Positions 1-7,368 of a stretch of DNA of 38,145 nucleotides are shown in pieces. Position 1 is the stretch's first letter; each line of letters begins with the position of its first letter. The notes beneath the pieces are model-generated. The model saw only the letters and a list, made by a program, of their open reading frames with translations, searched no databases and was not told where the DNA came from. The DNA comes from Nostocales cyanobacterium Centralia_MAG_434 (lineage in GTDB: Bacteria; Cyanobacteriota; Cyanobacteriia; Cyanobacteriales; Nostocaceae): positions 1-38,145 of the forward strand of contig JAJPJF010000232.1 in the NCBI GenBank assembly GCA_021324415.1, in the 5' to 3' direction. The translations under genes and the position numbers were made by a program.

Positions 1-1
1 C

Positions 2-691
2 AATACATATTTAACAGAATCAGTCCTTAAACGCTTTTTGCCCCCTGCTTTAGTTAAAAGAGCCGCAGCAGGAGATCTAGTCCTAGATTTGCGACCAGAA
101 CCACGTTTAATTACAGTCTTGTTTAGTGACATTGTGGGTTTTACCCAGTTGGCAAATACTCTCAGGTCACGGCGGGTGGCAGAGTTGTTAAATGAATATT
201 TAGAAGAAATGACACGAGTGGTGTTTGATAATGGTGGCACCGTAGATAAATTTATGGGCGACGGTATTTTGGCTTTGTTTGGAGCACCCGAAGAACTGAC
301 TCCCAATGAACAGGTTCGCCGCGCGATTAGTACAGCAAGAGGAATGTTGCGATCGCTCCATCAGTTGAATCAACACTGGAAAGAGCAAGGTATCTTCGAC
401 TCTCATGATAGGACTGGTGTACAATTTCGCTGCGGCATTCACCAAGGTACTGCAGTTGTGGGAATGTTTGGTGGTTCTGAACGATCCGACTATACAGCTA
501 TTGGTCCTAGTGTCAATATTGCCGCTAGGTTGCAACAAGCAGCACATCCAGATACCATCTTAGTTTCTGCTGCGGTAGCTGATTATTTGCAAGAAGGTGA
601 AATTATTAAACGTAGTCCACTAGAGCTAAAAGGCGTGGATGAAACAGTTCTCACTTTTGCTGTGACGTCGGAAGTTATAAATCATAAATAA
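2..691 (+). CDS. Class III adenylate cyclase, C-terminal part (5' truncated by window edge)
   Basis: The reading frame is open from the window edge, so the N-terminal sensor or regulatory part lies outside; the first possible internal start (TTG at 38) is probably not the real one. The visible part is a complete class III nucleotide cyclase catalytic domain that would make cAMP from ATP. It has the first metal-binding segment VLFSDIVGFT, the second metal site DKFMGDGILALFG, and the transition-state segment YTAIGPSVNIAARL with the Asn/Arg pair. Lys in DKFMGDG and Asp before YTAIG are the adenine-selecting residues, which favours adenylate over guanylate cyclase. The gene ends 49 bases before the TonB-like gene on the same strand. 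Confidence 0.9.
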   Translation, partial: NTYLTESVLKRFLPPALVKRAAAGDLVLDLRPEPRLITVLFSDIVGFTQLANTLRSRRVAELLNEYLEEMTRVVFDNGGTVDKFMGDGILALFGAPEELTPNEQVRRAISTARGMLRSLHQLNQHWKEQGIFDSHDRTGVQFRCGIHQGTAVVGMFGGSERSDYTAIGPSVNIAARLQQAAHPDTILVSAAVADYLQEGEIIKRSPLELKGVDETVLTFAVTSEVINHK

Positions 692-740
692 TCATTAGTT
701 ATTAATATAACAATAGAAATTAATATATTTACATAGAGAT

Positions 741-1916
741 ATGACACAATCGGTTGCCGATAAAACTCCAATTCCAGAGCAAACATGGAGGCGACACACC
801 GATCCACCAGGTTTGTGGATTGTTATCATTACAGGTTCAGTTACTCTACATTTATTGCTATTTTGGCTAGTGCGATCATTTGGGTTGAGCCTACCTCATC
901 AGCACTCTTCAAGTGCTGTCCCTATTGAATTTATAGAAATCGCCCCAAAAACACGCGTCAAAGCTAGACCACAATCAAAAGCAAAACCAGTACCACCACA
1001 TCCTCAAACCACAATCCAAAAGTCTGTTTCAGCTAACTTACCCAAGCGTATCACTCAAGAGAAATTCACACCAAAATCCGCTTTGGAAGATAGCAACACA
1101 ATTGCTTTTGCAAATAATAAACAAGTCAGCAAATCTCAATCCACCAAACTAAAGTTGCCTAAAAAAAATTTCACGACACCAGCAAAGCTCAAATTCACAA
1201 CAGAGCTTACACTTCCACCAAAGCTAGTCACCATACCCTCACCAGATATTCCTCACAACATCAAGCCAACTCATATTCACCGAATACATACTCCTGGCAA
1301 TAGCCATCCACAACCGAAATTCTCACCAAGCATCGCTCCAGAACAATCTGATCAAGCATCAACACTCCCATTACACAACACGATAAACTCAAGAGAATTT
1401 TCTTCCCCCCCACCTGAACAACAGGAGATACCACCGTCTTTGCCACCAGTCAATAATGGCGAAGCAATAGGGGAGGCTCCAAAAAATCAGCTAGGTGAAA
1501 CTCCACGCACCCAGAAGCCACAGATGCCAACCAAAGTAGCGACTCAACCCTCTCCACCCGGACTGGTAGCAACTTGGAATATAGAAGCCAATGGCGTGCA
1601 AAAGGATCGACCAGAAAACCTAGCTAAACCTATCGGAATCAGCAGAGAAAAAGATTTGAACCTACCATCACTTGATGGTGTCCTCAGCAATCAGCCTGTA
1701 GAGTTTCAAGCCTCGCTCATCATTGATCGCGAGGGCAAATTATTAGATATAGTCATCGAGCCTACAATACCAGAACCAAAAAGAACTCAATACCGAGAAT
1801 ATACCCAGAAAGTTTTTCAAGGTCAAAAATTTATCCCTGCAACTAGCAGCAATGGTGACAAACCACCCTTAAGCAATTTAGTAGTAAAGATCACAATCCG
1901 CCCAAAGTCTCCCTAA
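741..1916 (+). CDS. TonB-like proline-rich envelope protein
   Basis: A 391-residue protein with one N-terminal membrane anchor (about residues 25-46), a long Pro/Lys/Thr/Ser-rich low-complexity stretch (about 60-300) and a small folded C-terminal domain (about 305-390). This is the layout of TonB-family energy transducers, in which the C-terminal domain contacts outer-membrane receptors across the periplasm. The C-terminal part (SLIIDREGKLLDIVIEP, then FIPATS and LVVKITI) resembles the beta-strand pattern of TonB_C domains. No ExbB/ExbD or receptor gene is visible nearby. It could equally be a structural proline-rich anchored protein; the TonB role is inferred from architecture. The ATG at 741 has only a weak AGAGAT ribosome-binding sequence. 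Confidence 0.7.
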   Translation: MTQSVADKTPIPEQTWRRHTDPPGLWIVIITGSVTLHLLLFWLVRSFGLSLPHQHSSSAVPIEFIEIAPKTRVKARPQSKAKPVPPHPQTTIQKSVSANLPKRITQEKFTPKSALEDSNTIAFANNKQVSKSQSTKLKLPKKNFTTPAKLKFTTELTLPPKLVTIPSPDIPHNIKPTHIHRIHTPGNSHPQPKFSPSIAPEQSDQASTLPLHNTINSREFSSPPPEQQEIPPSLPPVNNGEAIGEAPKNQLGETPRTQKPQMPTKVATQPSPPGLVATWNIEANGVQKDRPENLAKPIGISREKDLNLPSLDGVLSNQPVEFQASLIIDREGKLLDIVIEPTIPEPKRTQYREYTQKVFQGQKFIPATSSNGDKPPLSNLVVKITIRPKSP

Positions 1917-1984
1917 TTTTTAAGTTTTTATTGGATACTTGGCTTTTAAGTAAAAGGATGTTATGGTATTATAGTTAAACAGCC

Positions 1985-2055
1985 GCGGGCATAGTTTAGT
2001 GGTAAAACCATAGCCTTCCAAGCTATTGATGCGAGTTCGATTCTCGCTGCCCGCT
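1985..2055 (+). tRNA. tRNA-Gly (anticodon UCC)
   Basis: A 71-nt cloverleaf. The acceptor arm GCGGGCA (1985-1991) pairs perfectly with TGCCCGC (2048-2054), with discriminator T2055. The anticodon stem ATAGC/GCTAT (2010-2014 and 2022-2026) encloses the loop CTTCCAA with anticodon TCC at 2017-2019. The T arm carries GTTCGATTC. CCA is not encoded. A TATAGT at 1970-1975 just upstream is a plausible -10 box. Confidence 0.95.
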
Positions 2056-2131
2056 TAGTAGACAAGTAAAGACTTTCGGTAAGTAATCCTCCATCCTACA
2101 GCCGATTATCCTTATCTGCTCCTTACTAGAT

Positions 2132-2162
2132 GTAGTAGGGAGTTAGGAGGTAGGAGTTAGTT
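2132..2162. repeat. Short tandem repeat of the GAGTTAGGAG type
   Basis: GGGAGTTAGGAGGTAGGAGTTAG is a short run of heptamer/octamer-like units. The same word family recurs at 9031-9077 (inside narB), around 22505-22525, at 25968-25980 (the end of recJ) and at 33655-33720. It looks like the short tandemly repeated repetitive sequences described from heterocystous cyanobacteria. Confidence 0.6.
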
Positions 2163-2180
2163 TTCAACATTGTCCCCTTA

Positions 2181-2253
2181 TCTTCCTTGTCCTCCTTGTC
2201 CTCCTTGTCCTCCTTGTCCTCCTTGTCCTCCTTGTCCTCCTTGTCCTCCTTGT
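2181..2253. repeat. 9-bp minisatellite, unit CCTCCTTGT
   Basis: Seven perfect head-to-tail copies of CCTCCTTGT occupy 2191-2253, preceded by one imperfect copy (2181-2190). They are followed by a pyrimidine-rich tail (CTCCCCTGCTCCCTACTCCCC) that runs into the stop codon of the dehydrogenase gene on the minus strand. A closely related array (TCCCCCTTG units) with the same kind of tail lies inside recJ at 27095-27130. The apparent Cys-Pro-rich reading frame through the array is only a product of the repeat. Confidence 0.9.
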
Positions 2254-2265
2254 CTCCCCTGCTCC

Positions 2266-3276
2266 CTACTCCCCTACTCCCACCAACAAAACAATTTTAC
2301 CTGTCATAGATCCTGTTTCCTGCAATTGGTGAGCTTGAGCTGCTTGTTCTAGTGGAAACGTCTTGCCAACGTGGATTTTCAGTTTGCCTGCATCAATCCA
2401 CTTTGCACACTGTTCTAAAATTTCTGTGTGGTGCTGTTGTGCTTCTACCATTCCTTGCAGCAATGGAGTCAGCATTAATTCCAAGCCAATACGGAGATTG
2501 CGTTGCCTTGCTATTTTCCAAACTGTCTTAGCGTCTGGTTCTAAAATCGTTACTATGTCTCCATAGATCCTTACAGAGGGGAACGTTTGCTGAAAAGTTG
2601 CTCCGCCTACGGTATCAAACGCCAAGTCTACACCTTCACCTCCAGTCCAATCCAACGTCGCTTGTACAAAGTCAGTTTGATTATAAAAAATCACATGATC
2701 TGCACCCAGTTGTTTGACGAAATTGGCTTTTTCTTGAGAACTCACCGTTGTGCAGACAGATGCACCTTTGAGTTTTGCTAGTTGAATAGCGACATGACCA
2801 ACACCACCAGCACCACCATGAATTAAAACTCGTTCCCCAGGTTCCAAGCGTCCCCGTTCATATAAAGCTTCCCAAGCAGTGATTAACACTAAAGGGGCTG
2901 CTGCTGCTTCTACAAAGGAAACAGAAGAAGGTTTACGAGCGACAAATCGCTCATCAACTACAATATATTCAGTATAATTACCTTGATTTGTGCCTAAACC
3001 ACCTTGACAGAAATAGACTTCGTCATTTATTCGGAATCGTTGAACACCTGCACCGATCGCCTCAACAACACCTGCACCATCACATCCTAAAATCGCAGGC
3101 ATTTGATCAGGATAAAAAGTGCCTCGCTGTCGGAGTTTAGTATCAATGGGATTAACTCCAGCGGCTTCTAAGCGTATCAAAAGTTCAGTTTCTCCTAGAG
3201 GAACACCAGGGTTTTGGACATCCCGCACCTGCAACACTTCAGGACTACCAGCCTCTGTCATTAGGACTGCTTTCAT
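2266..3276 (-). CDS. Zinc-independent MDR family NAD(P)H:quinone oxidoreductase-like dehydrogenase
   Basis: A 336-residue medium-chain dehydrogenase/reductase. The N-terminal GroES-like half includes LEAAGVNPIDTKLRQRG and GCDGAGVVEAIGAGV. The Rossmann half carries the nucleotide motif HGGAGGVGHVAIQLAK (about residues 152-167) and SSQEKANFVKQLGADHV. The structural-zinc cysteine cluster of true alcohol dehydrogenases is absent, which fits quinone-reductase or enoyl-reductase-like members; the substrate is unknown. The last residues and the TAG stop fall in the C/T-rich tail of the neighbouring minisatellite, so the C-terminus has probably been remodelled by the repeat. The gene lies 36 bases downstream of the Rieske gene on the same strand and may be co-transcribed with it. 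Confidence 0.85.
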   Translation of the reverse strand: MKAVLMTEAGSPEVLQVRDVQNPGVPLGETELLIRLEAAGVNPIDTKLRQRGTFYPDQMPAILGCDGAGVVEAIGAGVQRFRINDEVYFCQGGLGTNQGNYTEYIVVDERFVARKPSSVSFVEAAAAPLVLITAWEALYERGRLEPGERVLIHGGAGGVGHVAIQLAKLKGASVCTTVSSQEKANFVKQLGADHVIFYNQTDFVQATLDWTGGEGVDLAFDTVGGATFQQTFPSVRIYGDIVTILEPDAKTVWKIARQRNLRIGLELMLTPLLQGMVEAQQHHTEILEQCAKWIDAGKLKIHVGKTFPLEQAAQAHQLQETGSMTGKIVLLVGVGE

Positions 3277-3312
3277 CTAAATACTCCGAATACATTCACA
3301 AACCATCTGTCT

Positions 3313-3717
3313 TTAGCTTACGGAGACAACAACAGAGTTCCCATCAATTTTGGCGGCATAAGTCTGTAGAGGTTTTTTGGCTGGACCTTTTAGCACCTTA
3401 CCATCAGACTCAAATTCTGAACCATGACAGGGACATTGCAATTTTTTGCCATCACCTTTCCATTCCACAGTACAACCTTTGTGAGTACAGGTAGGATTAA
3501 CCGCAACCACATTGGTTTTAGATGTGCCGATCACTAAAACTGGACCAACAGGTGAGTTGGTCACAAGCAATTGACCAGTTTGATCTAAGTCCCCTACTGT
3601 GCCTACTGTGTACCAACCATGAGAATTTTTCTGAGATGCACAAGCTGCAATTGTTACAGGTAAGGAACTAGCTACCCAACCCACACCAACGAAAGTCATA
3701 AAATCACGACGGTTCAT
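3313..3717 (-). CDS. Rieske [2Fe-2S] protein with Tat signal and lipobox
   Basis: A 134-residue soluble-type Rieske protein. It starts MNRRDFM, a twin-arginine motif, followed by a hydrophobic stretch and TIAAC (Cys26), which reads as a lipobox; it is probably exported folded and lipid-anchored. The cluster ligands are visible as CTHKGC (Cys77, His79) and CPCHGS (Cys95, His98), with Cys82 and Cys97 in place for the stabilising disulfide. It is much shorter than PetC of the cytochrome b6f complex, so it belongs to the small Rieske proteins of unclear partner. It is transcribed divergently from nirA, with 416 bases between the two starts. Confidence 0.88.
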   Translation of the reverse strand: MNRRDFMTFVGVGWVASSLPVTIAACASQKNSHGWYTVGTVGDLDQTGQLLVTNSPVGPVLVIGTSKTNVVAVNPTCTHKGCTVEWKGDGKKLQCPCHGSEFESDGKVLKGPAKKPLQTYAAKIDGNSVVVSVS

Positions 3718-3869
3718 AACTACTGAAAAAAGGTTTTAAATCTAACCTTAGTGTCGCATTTTCAAGGCTTTTTCGTTCCAATGAATACCATTGAAAGTAA
3801 ATCAGGTCTTTTGCTTTATGTATAAAAGGCATGATTGCGATACGTTTTATGCATAATTAATTAATTTTC

Positions 3870-3883
3870 GTAACGAATGATAC
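3870..3883 (+). promoter_or_regulatory. NtcA-binding site upstream of nirA
   Basis: GTAACGAATGATAC matches the nitrogen-control consensus GTA-N8-TAC perfectly. It lies exactly 22 bases upstream of a TAN3T -10 element, the spacing of a class II NtcA-activated promoter, so the nirA-nrtP-narB operon is expected to be induced under ammonium limitation. Confidence 0.9.
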
Positions 3884-3905
3884 GTTTTTTAAAACTATGT
3901 AACTC

Positions 3906-3911
3906 TAACTT
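3906..3911 (+). promoter_or_regulatory. -10 element of the nirA promoter
   Basis: TAACTT fits TAN3T and starts 22 bases after the NtcA half-site TAC. Transcription is predicted to start around 3917-3920, giving a leader of roughly 215 bases before the nirA ATG. There is no separate -35 box, as expected when NtcA replaces it. Confidence 0.75.
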
Positions 3912-4133
3912 AGGGAAATATCAGTAGTTACAAAAAAGCATCCGTAAGAGATTTAAAAAGTGACGAAATAGAAGCAATCGTTGTGCAAAGTATTTTGTAT
4001 CTTTTTTTATGCAAGATGTCAGCCAAGCAACGAATTGTGAAAGCCACAAATACCTTGTAAACCTCTAGGACTCATAACTTCAAACAAGACCAAGAAGAGA
4101 TGAGTAGAAGTATTTTGCAATGAGAGACAACTC

Positions 4134-5735
4134 ATGACAGACAAAACAACTACCACCACAGCCAGCCTCAATAAATTTGAGAAGTTCAAGGCAGAAAAAG
4201 ATGGACTTGCTATCAAGGCAGAGATTGAGAACTTTGCCAATTTAGGCTGGGAGAATATGGACGAAATTGATCGCGACCATCGACTCAAGTGGATGGGTGT
4301 GTTTTTTCGCCCAGTCACTCCAGGTAAATTTATGATGCGAATGCGGATACCTAATGGTATTCTCACGAGCAATCAAATGCGTGTATTGGCTGAAGTTCTG
4401 GAACGCTACGGTGATGATAGCAATGCTGACATTACCACCAGACAAAATCTTCAATTACGGGGTATTCGAATTGAAGACTTACCAGATATCTTCAATCGAT
4501 TTCATGCAGTTGGTTTAACTACGGTGCAGTCAGGAATGGATAATGTCCGCAATATTACAGGTGACCCCCTTGCAGGGTTGGATGCGGATGAACTGTTTGA
4601 CACTACACAGTTGGTGCAACAAGTTCAAGACATGGTCACCAACCAAGGAGAAGGCAATTGTGAGTTCTCTAACTTACCACGGAAGTTTAACATTGCAATT
4701 ACAGGTGGACGGGATAATTCAGTTCACGCGGAAATCAATGACCTGGCTTTTGTTCCAGCTTTTCGAGAACAGGGGGAAAAACGGAGCGAGGAAAATCATG
4801 GAGAGCAACAGACACTTCAACGCAACTTCGGCTTTAATGTCCTAGTTGGTGGCTTTTTCTCCGCCAAGCGTTGCGAAGCTGCAATTCCTCTAAACGCGTG
4901 GGTTCCACCAGAGGATGTGGTAGCCCTTTGTAGAGCTATTTTGGAAGTTTATCGTGACCACGGCTTACGAGCCAATCGGCAAAAAGCTCGCTTGATGTGG
5001 CTCATAGATGAATGGGGTTTAGAAAAGTTTAGACAAGAAGTTGAAAAGCAGTTGGGTAAGTCATTGATGAGTGCAGCTGCACACGACGAGATCAACTGGG
5101 ATAAACGCGACTGCATCGGAGTCCACAAACAAAAACAACCGGGGTTGAACTACGTAGGGCTTCACGTTCCTGTTGGTCGGCTCTATGCTGAGGACATGTT
5201 TGAAATCGCACGTCTGGCGGAAGTCTACGGTAGTGGAGAAATCCGCCTCACACTAGAGCAAAACGTCATTATCCCTCACATCCCTAACTCTCGCTTAGCA
5301 ATCTTTTTAACTGAACCCTTGTTGAATAGGTTGACAATCAATCCTGAACCACTCACACGCTCATTAGTTTCTTGCACAGGCGCACAGTTTTGCAACTTCG
5401 CCCTCATTGAAACCAAAAACCGTGCTCTAGCAATGATTAAAGTCTTGGAAGCTGAGTTAAAACTCACTCGTCCAGTCAGAATTCATTGGACAGGTTGTCC
5501 CAACTCCTGCGGACAGCCACAAGTTGCAGATATCGGCTTGATGGGAACTAAGGTTCGTAAAAATGGTAAAGCAGTGGACGGGGTTGACATTTATATGGGC
5601 GGTAAAGTTGGCAAAGATGCCCAGTTAGGAACTTGTGTGATCAAAAGTGTTCCTTGCGAAGACTTACTGCCAGTACTGCGCTCTCTACTTATTGAACACT
5701 TCGGCGCTCAGGTGGAAGAACCAGCCATGGTCTAA
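4134..5735 (+). CDS. nirA: Ferredoxin-nitrite reductase
   Basis: Reduces nitrite to ammonium with six electrons from reduced ferredoxin, in the cytoplasm. The 533-residue protein has the two ferredoxin-like half-domains of the nitrite/sulfite reductase family. The [4Fe-4S]/siroheme ligands are present as CTGAQFC (Cys414, Cys420) and GCPNSCGQ (Cys455, Cys459); siroheme-contact regions include TTRQNLQLRG and RLTLEQNV. Between AFVPAF and FGFNVLVGGFFS there is a polar segment (about residues 212-230, EQGEKRSEENHGEQQ...) where shorter family members connect almost directly. It is the first gene after the NtcA promoter; nrtP and narB follow on the same strand, which makes an operon likely. Confidence 0.97.
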   Translation: MTDKTTTTTASLNKFEKFKAEKDGLAIKAEIENFANLGWENMDEIDRDHRLKWMGVFFRPVTPGKFMMRMRIPNGILTSNQMRVLAEVLERYGDDSNADITTRQNLQLRGIRIEDLPDIFNRFHAVGLTTVQSGMDNVRNITGDPLAGLDADELFDTTQLVQQVQDMVTNQGEGNCEFSNLPRKFNIAITGGRDNSVHAEINDLAFVPAFREQGEKRSEENHGEQQTLQRNFGFNVLVGGFFSAKRCEAAIPLNAWVPPEDVVALCRAILEVYRDHGLRANRQKARLMWLIDEWGLEKFRQEVEKQLGKSLMSAAAHDEINWDKRDCIGVHKQKQPGLNYVGLHVPVGRLYAEDMFEIARLAEVYGSGEIRLTLEQNVIIPHIPNSRLAIFLTEPLLNRLTINPEPLTRSLVSCTGAQFCNFALIETKNRALAMIKVLEAELKLTRPVRIHWTGCPNSCGQPQVADIGLMGTKVRKNGKAVDGVDIYMGGKVGKDAQLGTCVIKSVPCEDLLPVLRSLLIEHFGAQVEEPAMV

Positions 5736-5813
5736 ATCGGTGATCGGTTAGTACGTTTCTATCCATCACTAACATTTTCATACGATTTTCTCAGTTTTTA
5801 ATAGGAAGATTTA

Positions 5814-7313
5814 ATGCTCAAGGGATTATTCTCATTTAAAAATCGCTACCGTATCCTACACCTGACTTGGTTTGCCTTCTTTCTAACTTTTGTTTGTTGG
5901 TTTAACTTTGCTCCATTTGCCACAACAATTGGTAAAGAATTAGGTCTGTCGGACCCACAAATCAAGACACTGGGCATATGTAATGTTGCTCTGACGATTC
6001 CAGCGCGCATCATTATTGGGATGCTTCTGGATCGCTTTGGTCCCAGAATCACCTACTCAGCTTTACTCATCTATGCTGTTGTACCCTGTGTCATGACAGC
6101 AACGGCACACGACTTCAATCAATTGGTATGGAGTCGTCTGTTAATGGGAATTGTCGGTTCCGGTTTTGTGGTGGGAATTCGGATGGTCGCAGAATGGTTC
6201 CCACCTAAAGAAATTGGCAGTGCTCAAGGTATTTATGGTGGTTGGGGTAACTTTGGAGCTGCGGCTGCTGAATTTGGATTACCCAGTCTCGCTGTTGGCA
6301 CTGCGTTCTTGAGTGGAAACTCTACAAACTGGCGTTTAGCGATCGCCCTCATCGGTATCGTAACTGCTTTATATGGCGTCTTGTATTACGGCAACGTCCA
6401 AGATACACCCACAGGCAAAATCTACAAGAAGCCGAAGAAAAATGGTGCTTTAGAAGTAACCAGTGTCAAAAGTTTTTTGGCTCTGTGTGTCTCGAATTTA
6501 GGACTCATTCTTGCGTTAGCTTTGTTAACTTGGCGTTTGGCTCAACCGAAAATTCACTTCATCAATCAGCCCCAAATGTATATGGTGTGGCTGTTGTTGG
6601 CTCTACTATATATAGTCCAAACCTACAAAGCGGTTCTTGTGAACCGGGAGATGCTGATTGGCAAAAAAATCTACTCTCCATCTGAACGCTATCAATTTCG
6701 CCAAGTTGCGCTTTTGAATTTTGCTTATGTCATCAGCTTTGGTTCAGAATTGGCCGTTGTTTCGATGTTGCCAGCCTTCTTTGAAAAGACTTTTAGTCTC
6801 AATCATGTCACGGCTGCTCTGATTGCCTCTTCTTATCCACTGTTAAATGTCATTTCTCGCCCCAGTGGTGGCTACATTTCTGACCGACTCGGTAGCCGCA
6901 AGTGGACTTTGACAGTCGTCAGCACGGTGATTGGTTTTGGTTATTTAATGATGAGCCAGATTCATAGCAACTGGCCCCTAGTTGCTGCGATCGCGACCTG
7001 TATGTTCTGTGCCTACTTTGTCCAGGCTGGATGTGGCGCTACGTTTGGTATGGCTCCTTTAATCAAAAAGGAAATTACTGGTCAAATTGCTGGTAGTGTG
7101 GGCGCTTATGGCAATTTTGGTGGTGTCGTTTTTCTCACAGTTTTCAGTTTAACGAATCCAGTCATGCTGTTTAACACGATGGGAATAACCGCTCTTATCT
7201 GTGCGAGCTTATGTGCCTTTTTCTTAAAAGAACCAAAAGGCTCCTTTGCCGCAGGTGATGAAGAATTTTCAGAGACAGTAGCTCAATCCTCTCCTGTCCT
7301 AGTGGAAGAATAA
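5814..7313 (+). CDS. nrtP: Nitrate/nitrite permease, MFS type (NrtP)
   Basis: A 499-residue major facilitator superfamily protein with about 12 membrane segments, of the nitrate/nitrite porter family. Family signatures include [17 protein letters not shown] in helix 1, [14 protein letters not shown] after helix 2, and the glycine-rich nitrate signature around [19 protein letters not shown] with its second copy [15 protein letters not shown]. It imports nitrate and nitrite across the plasma membrane for NarB and NirA. This genome therefore uses the single-protein transporter here rather than the NrtABCD ABC system, as Nostoc punctiforme does. The start is well supported by AGGAAG six bases before ATG 5814. 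Confidence 0.93.
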   Translation: MLKGLFSFKNRYRILHLTWFAFFLTFVCWFNFAPFATTIGKELGLSDPQIKTLGICNVALTIPARIIIGMLLDRFGPRITYSALLIYAVVPCVMTATAHDFNQLVWSRLLMGIVGSGFVVGIRMVAEWFPPKEIGSAQGIYGGWGNFGAAAAEFGLPSLAVGTAFLSGNSTNWRLAIALIGIVTALYGVLYYGNVQDTPTGKIYKKPKKNGALEVTSVKSFLALCVSNLGLILALALLTWRLAQPKIHFINQPQMYMVWLLLALLYIVQTYKAVLVNREMLIGKKIYSPSERYQFRQVALLNFAYVISFGSELAVVSMLPAFFEKTFSLNHVTAALIASSYPLLNVISRPSGGYISDRLGSRKWTLTVVSTVIGFGYLMMSQIHSNWPLVAAIATCMFCAYFVQAGCGATFGMAPLIKKEITGQIAGSVGAYGNFGGVVFLTVFSLTNPVMLFNTMGITALICASLCAFFLKEPKGSFAAGDEEFSETVAQSSPVLVEE

Positions 7314-7329
7314 AACCTCACAGTTACCA

Positions 7330-7349
7330 GTTAACAGATACCTGTTAAC
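7330..7349 (+). repeat. Perfect inverted repeat between nrtP and narB
   Basis: GTTAACAG (7330-7337), a 4-base loop and CTGTTAAC (7342-7349) form a perfect 8-bp stem; another GTTAACA follows at 7351. The stem ends 19 bases before the narB ATG. There is no T-run, so it is not a terminator. It may affect narB translation or mRNA processing, or be a dispersed repeat. Confidence 0.6.
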
Positions 7350-7368
7350 AGTTAACAACTCCACTGCC

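Larger units (their letters stand above)
3718..4133. other. Divergent control region between the Rieske gene and nirA
   Basis: This 416-base A/T-rich stretch has no credible gene. It holds the NtcA site and -10 box listed separately, then a leader of about 215 bases before nirA. The word ATACGTTTT occurs twice (around 3839 and 3880). TGCA words at 3984 and 4010 in the leader could be part of an NtcB-type LysR operator, but I cannot define a site with confidence. Confidence 0.6.

Noticed and set aside
349-356. HIP1 octamer GCGATCGC copies as regulatory sites
   Set aside because: At least 19 copies are spread through coding and non-coding DNA in both strands; this is a general genome feature of cyanobacteria, not a local signal.
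200-547. 115-codon minus-strand frame inside the cyclase gene
   Set aside because: It overlaps an unambiguous catalytic domain on the other strand and has no homology-like features.
2181-2260. CRISPR-like array
   Set aside because: The 9-bp units are directly adjacent with no spacers; it is a minisatellite.
2170-2352. Cys-Pro repeat protein read from the CCTCCTTGT array
   Set aside because: It is entirely a consequence of the 9-bp minisatellite and runs antisense over the dehydrogenase 3' end.
3896-3911. Second NtcA site GTAACTCTAACTTA
   Set aside because: The second half-site is TTA, not TAC, and it overlaps the -10 element; it is probably coincidental.
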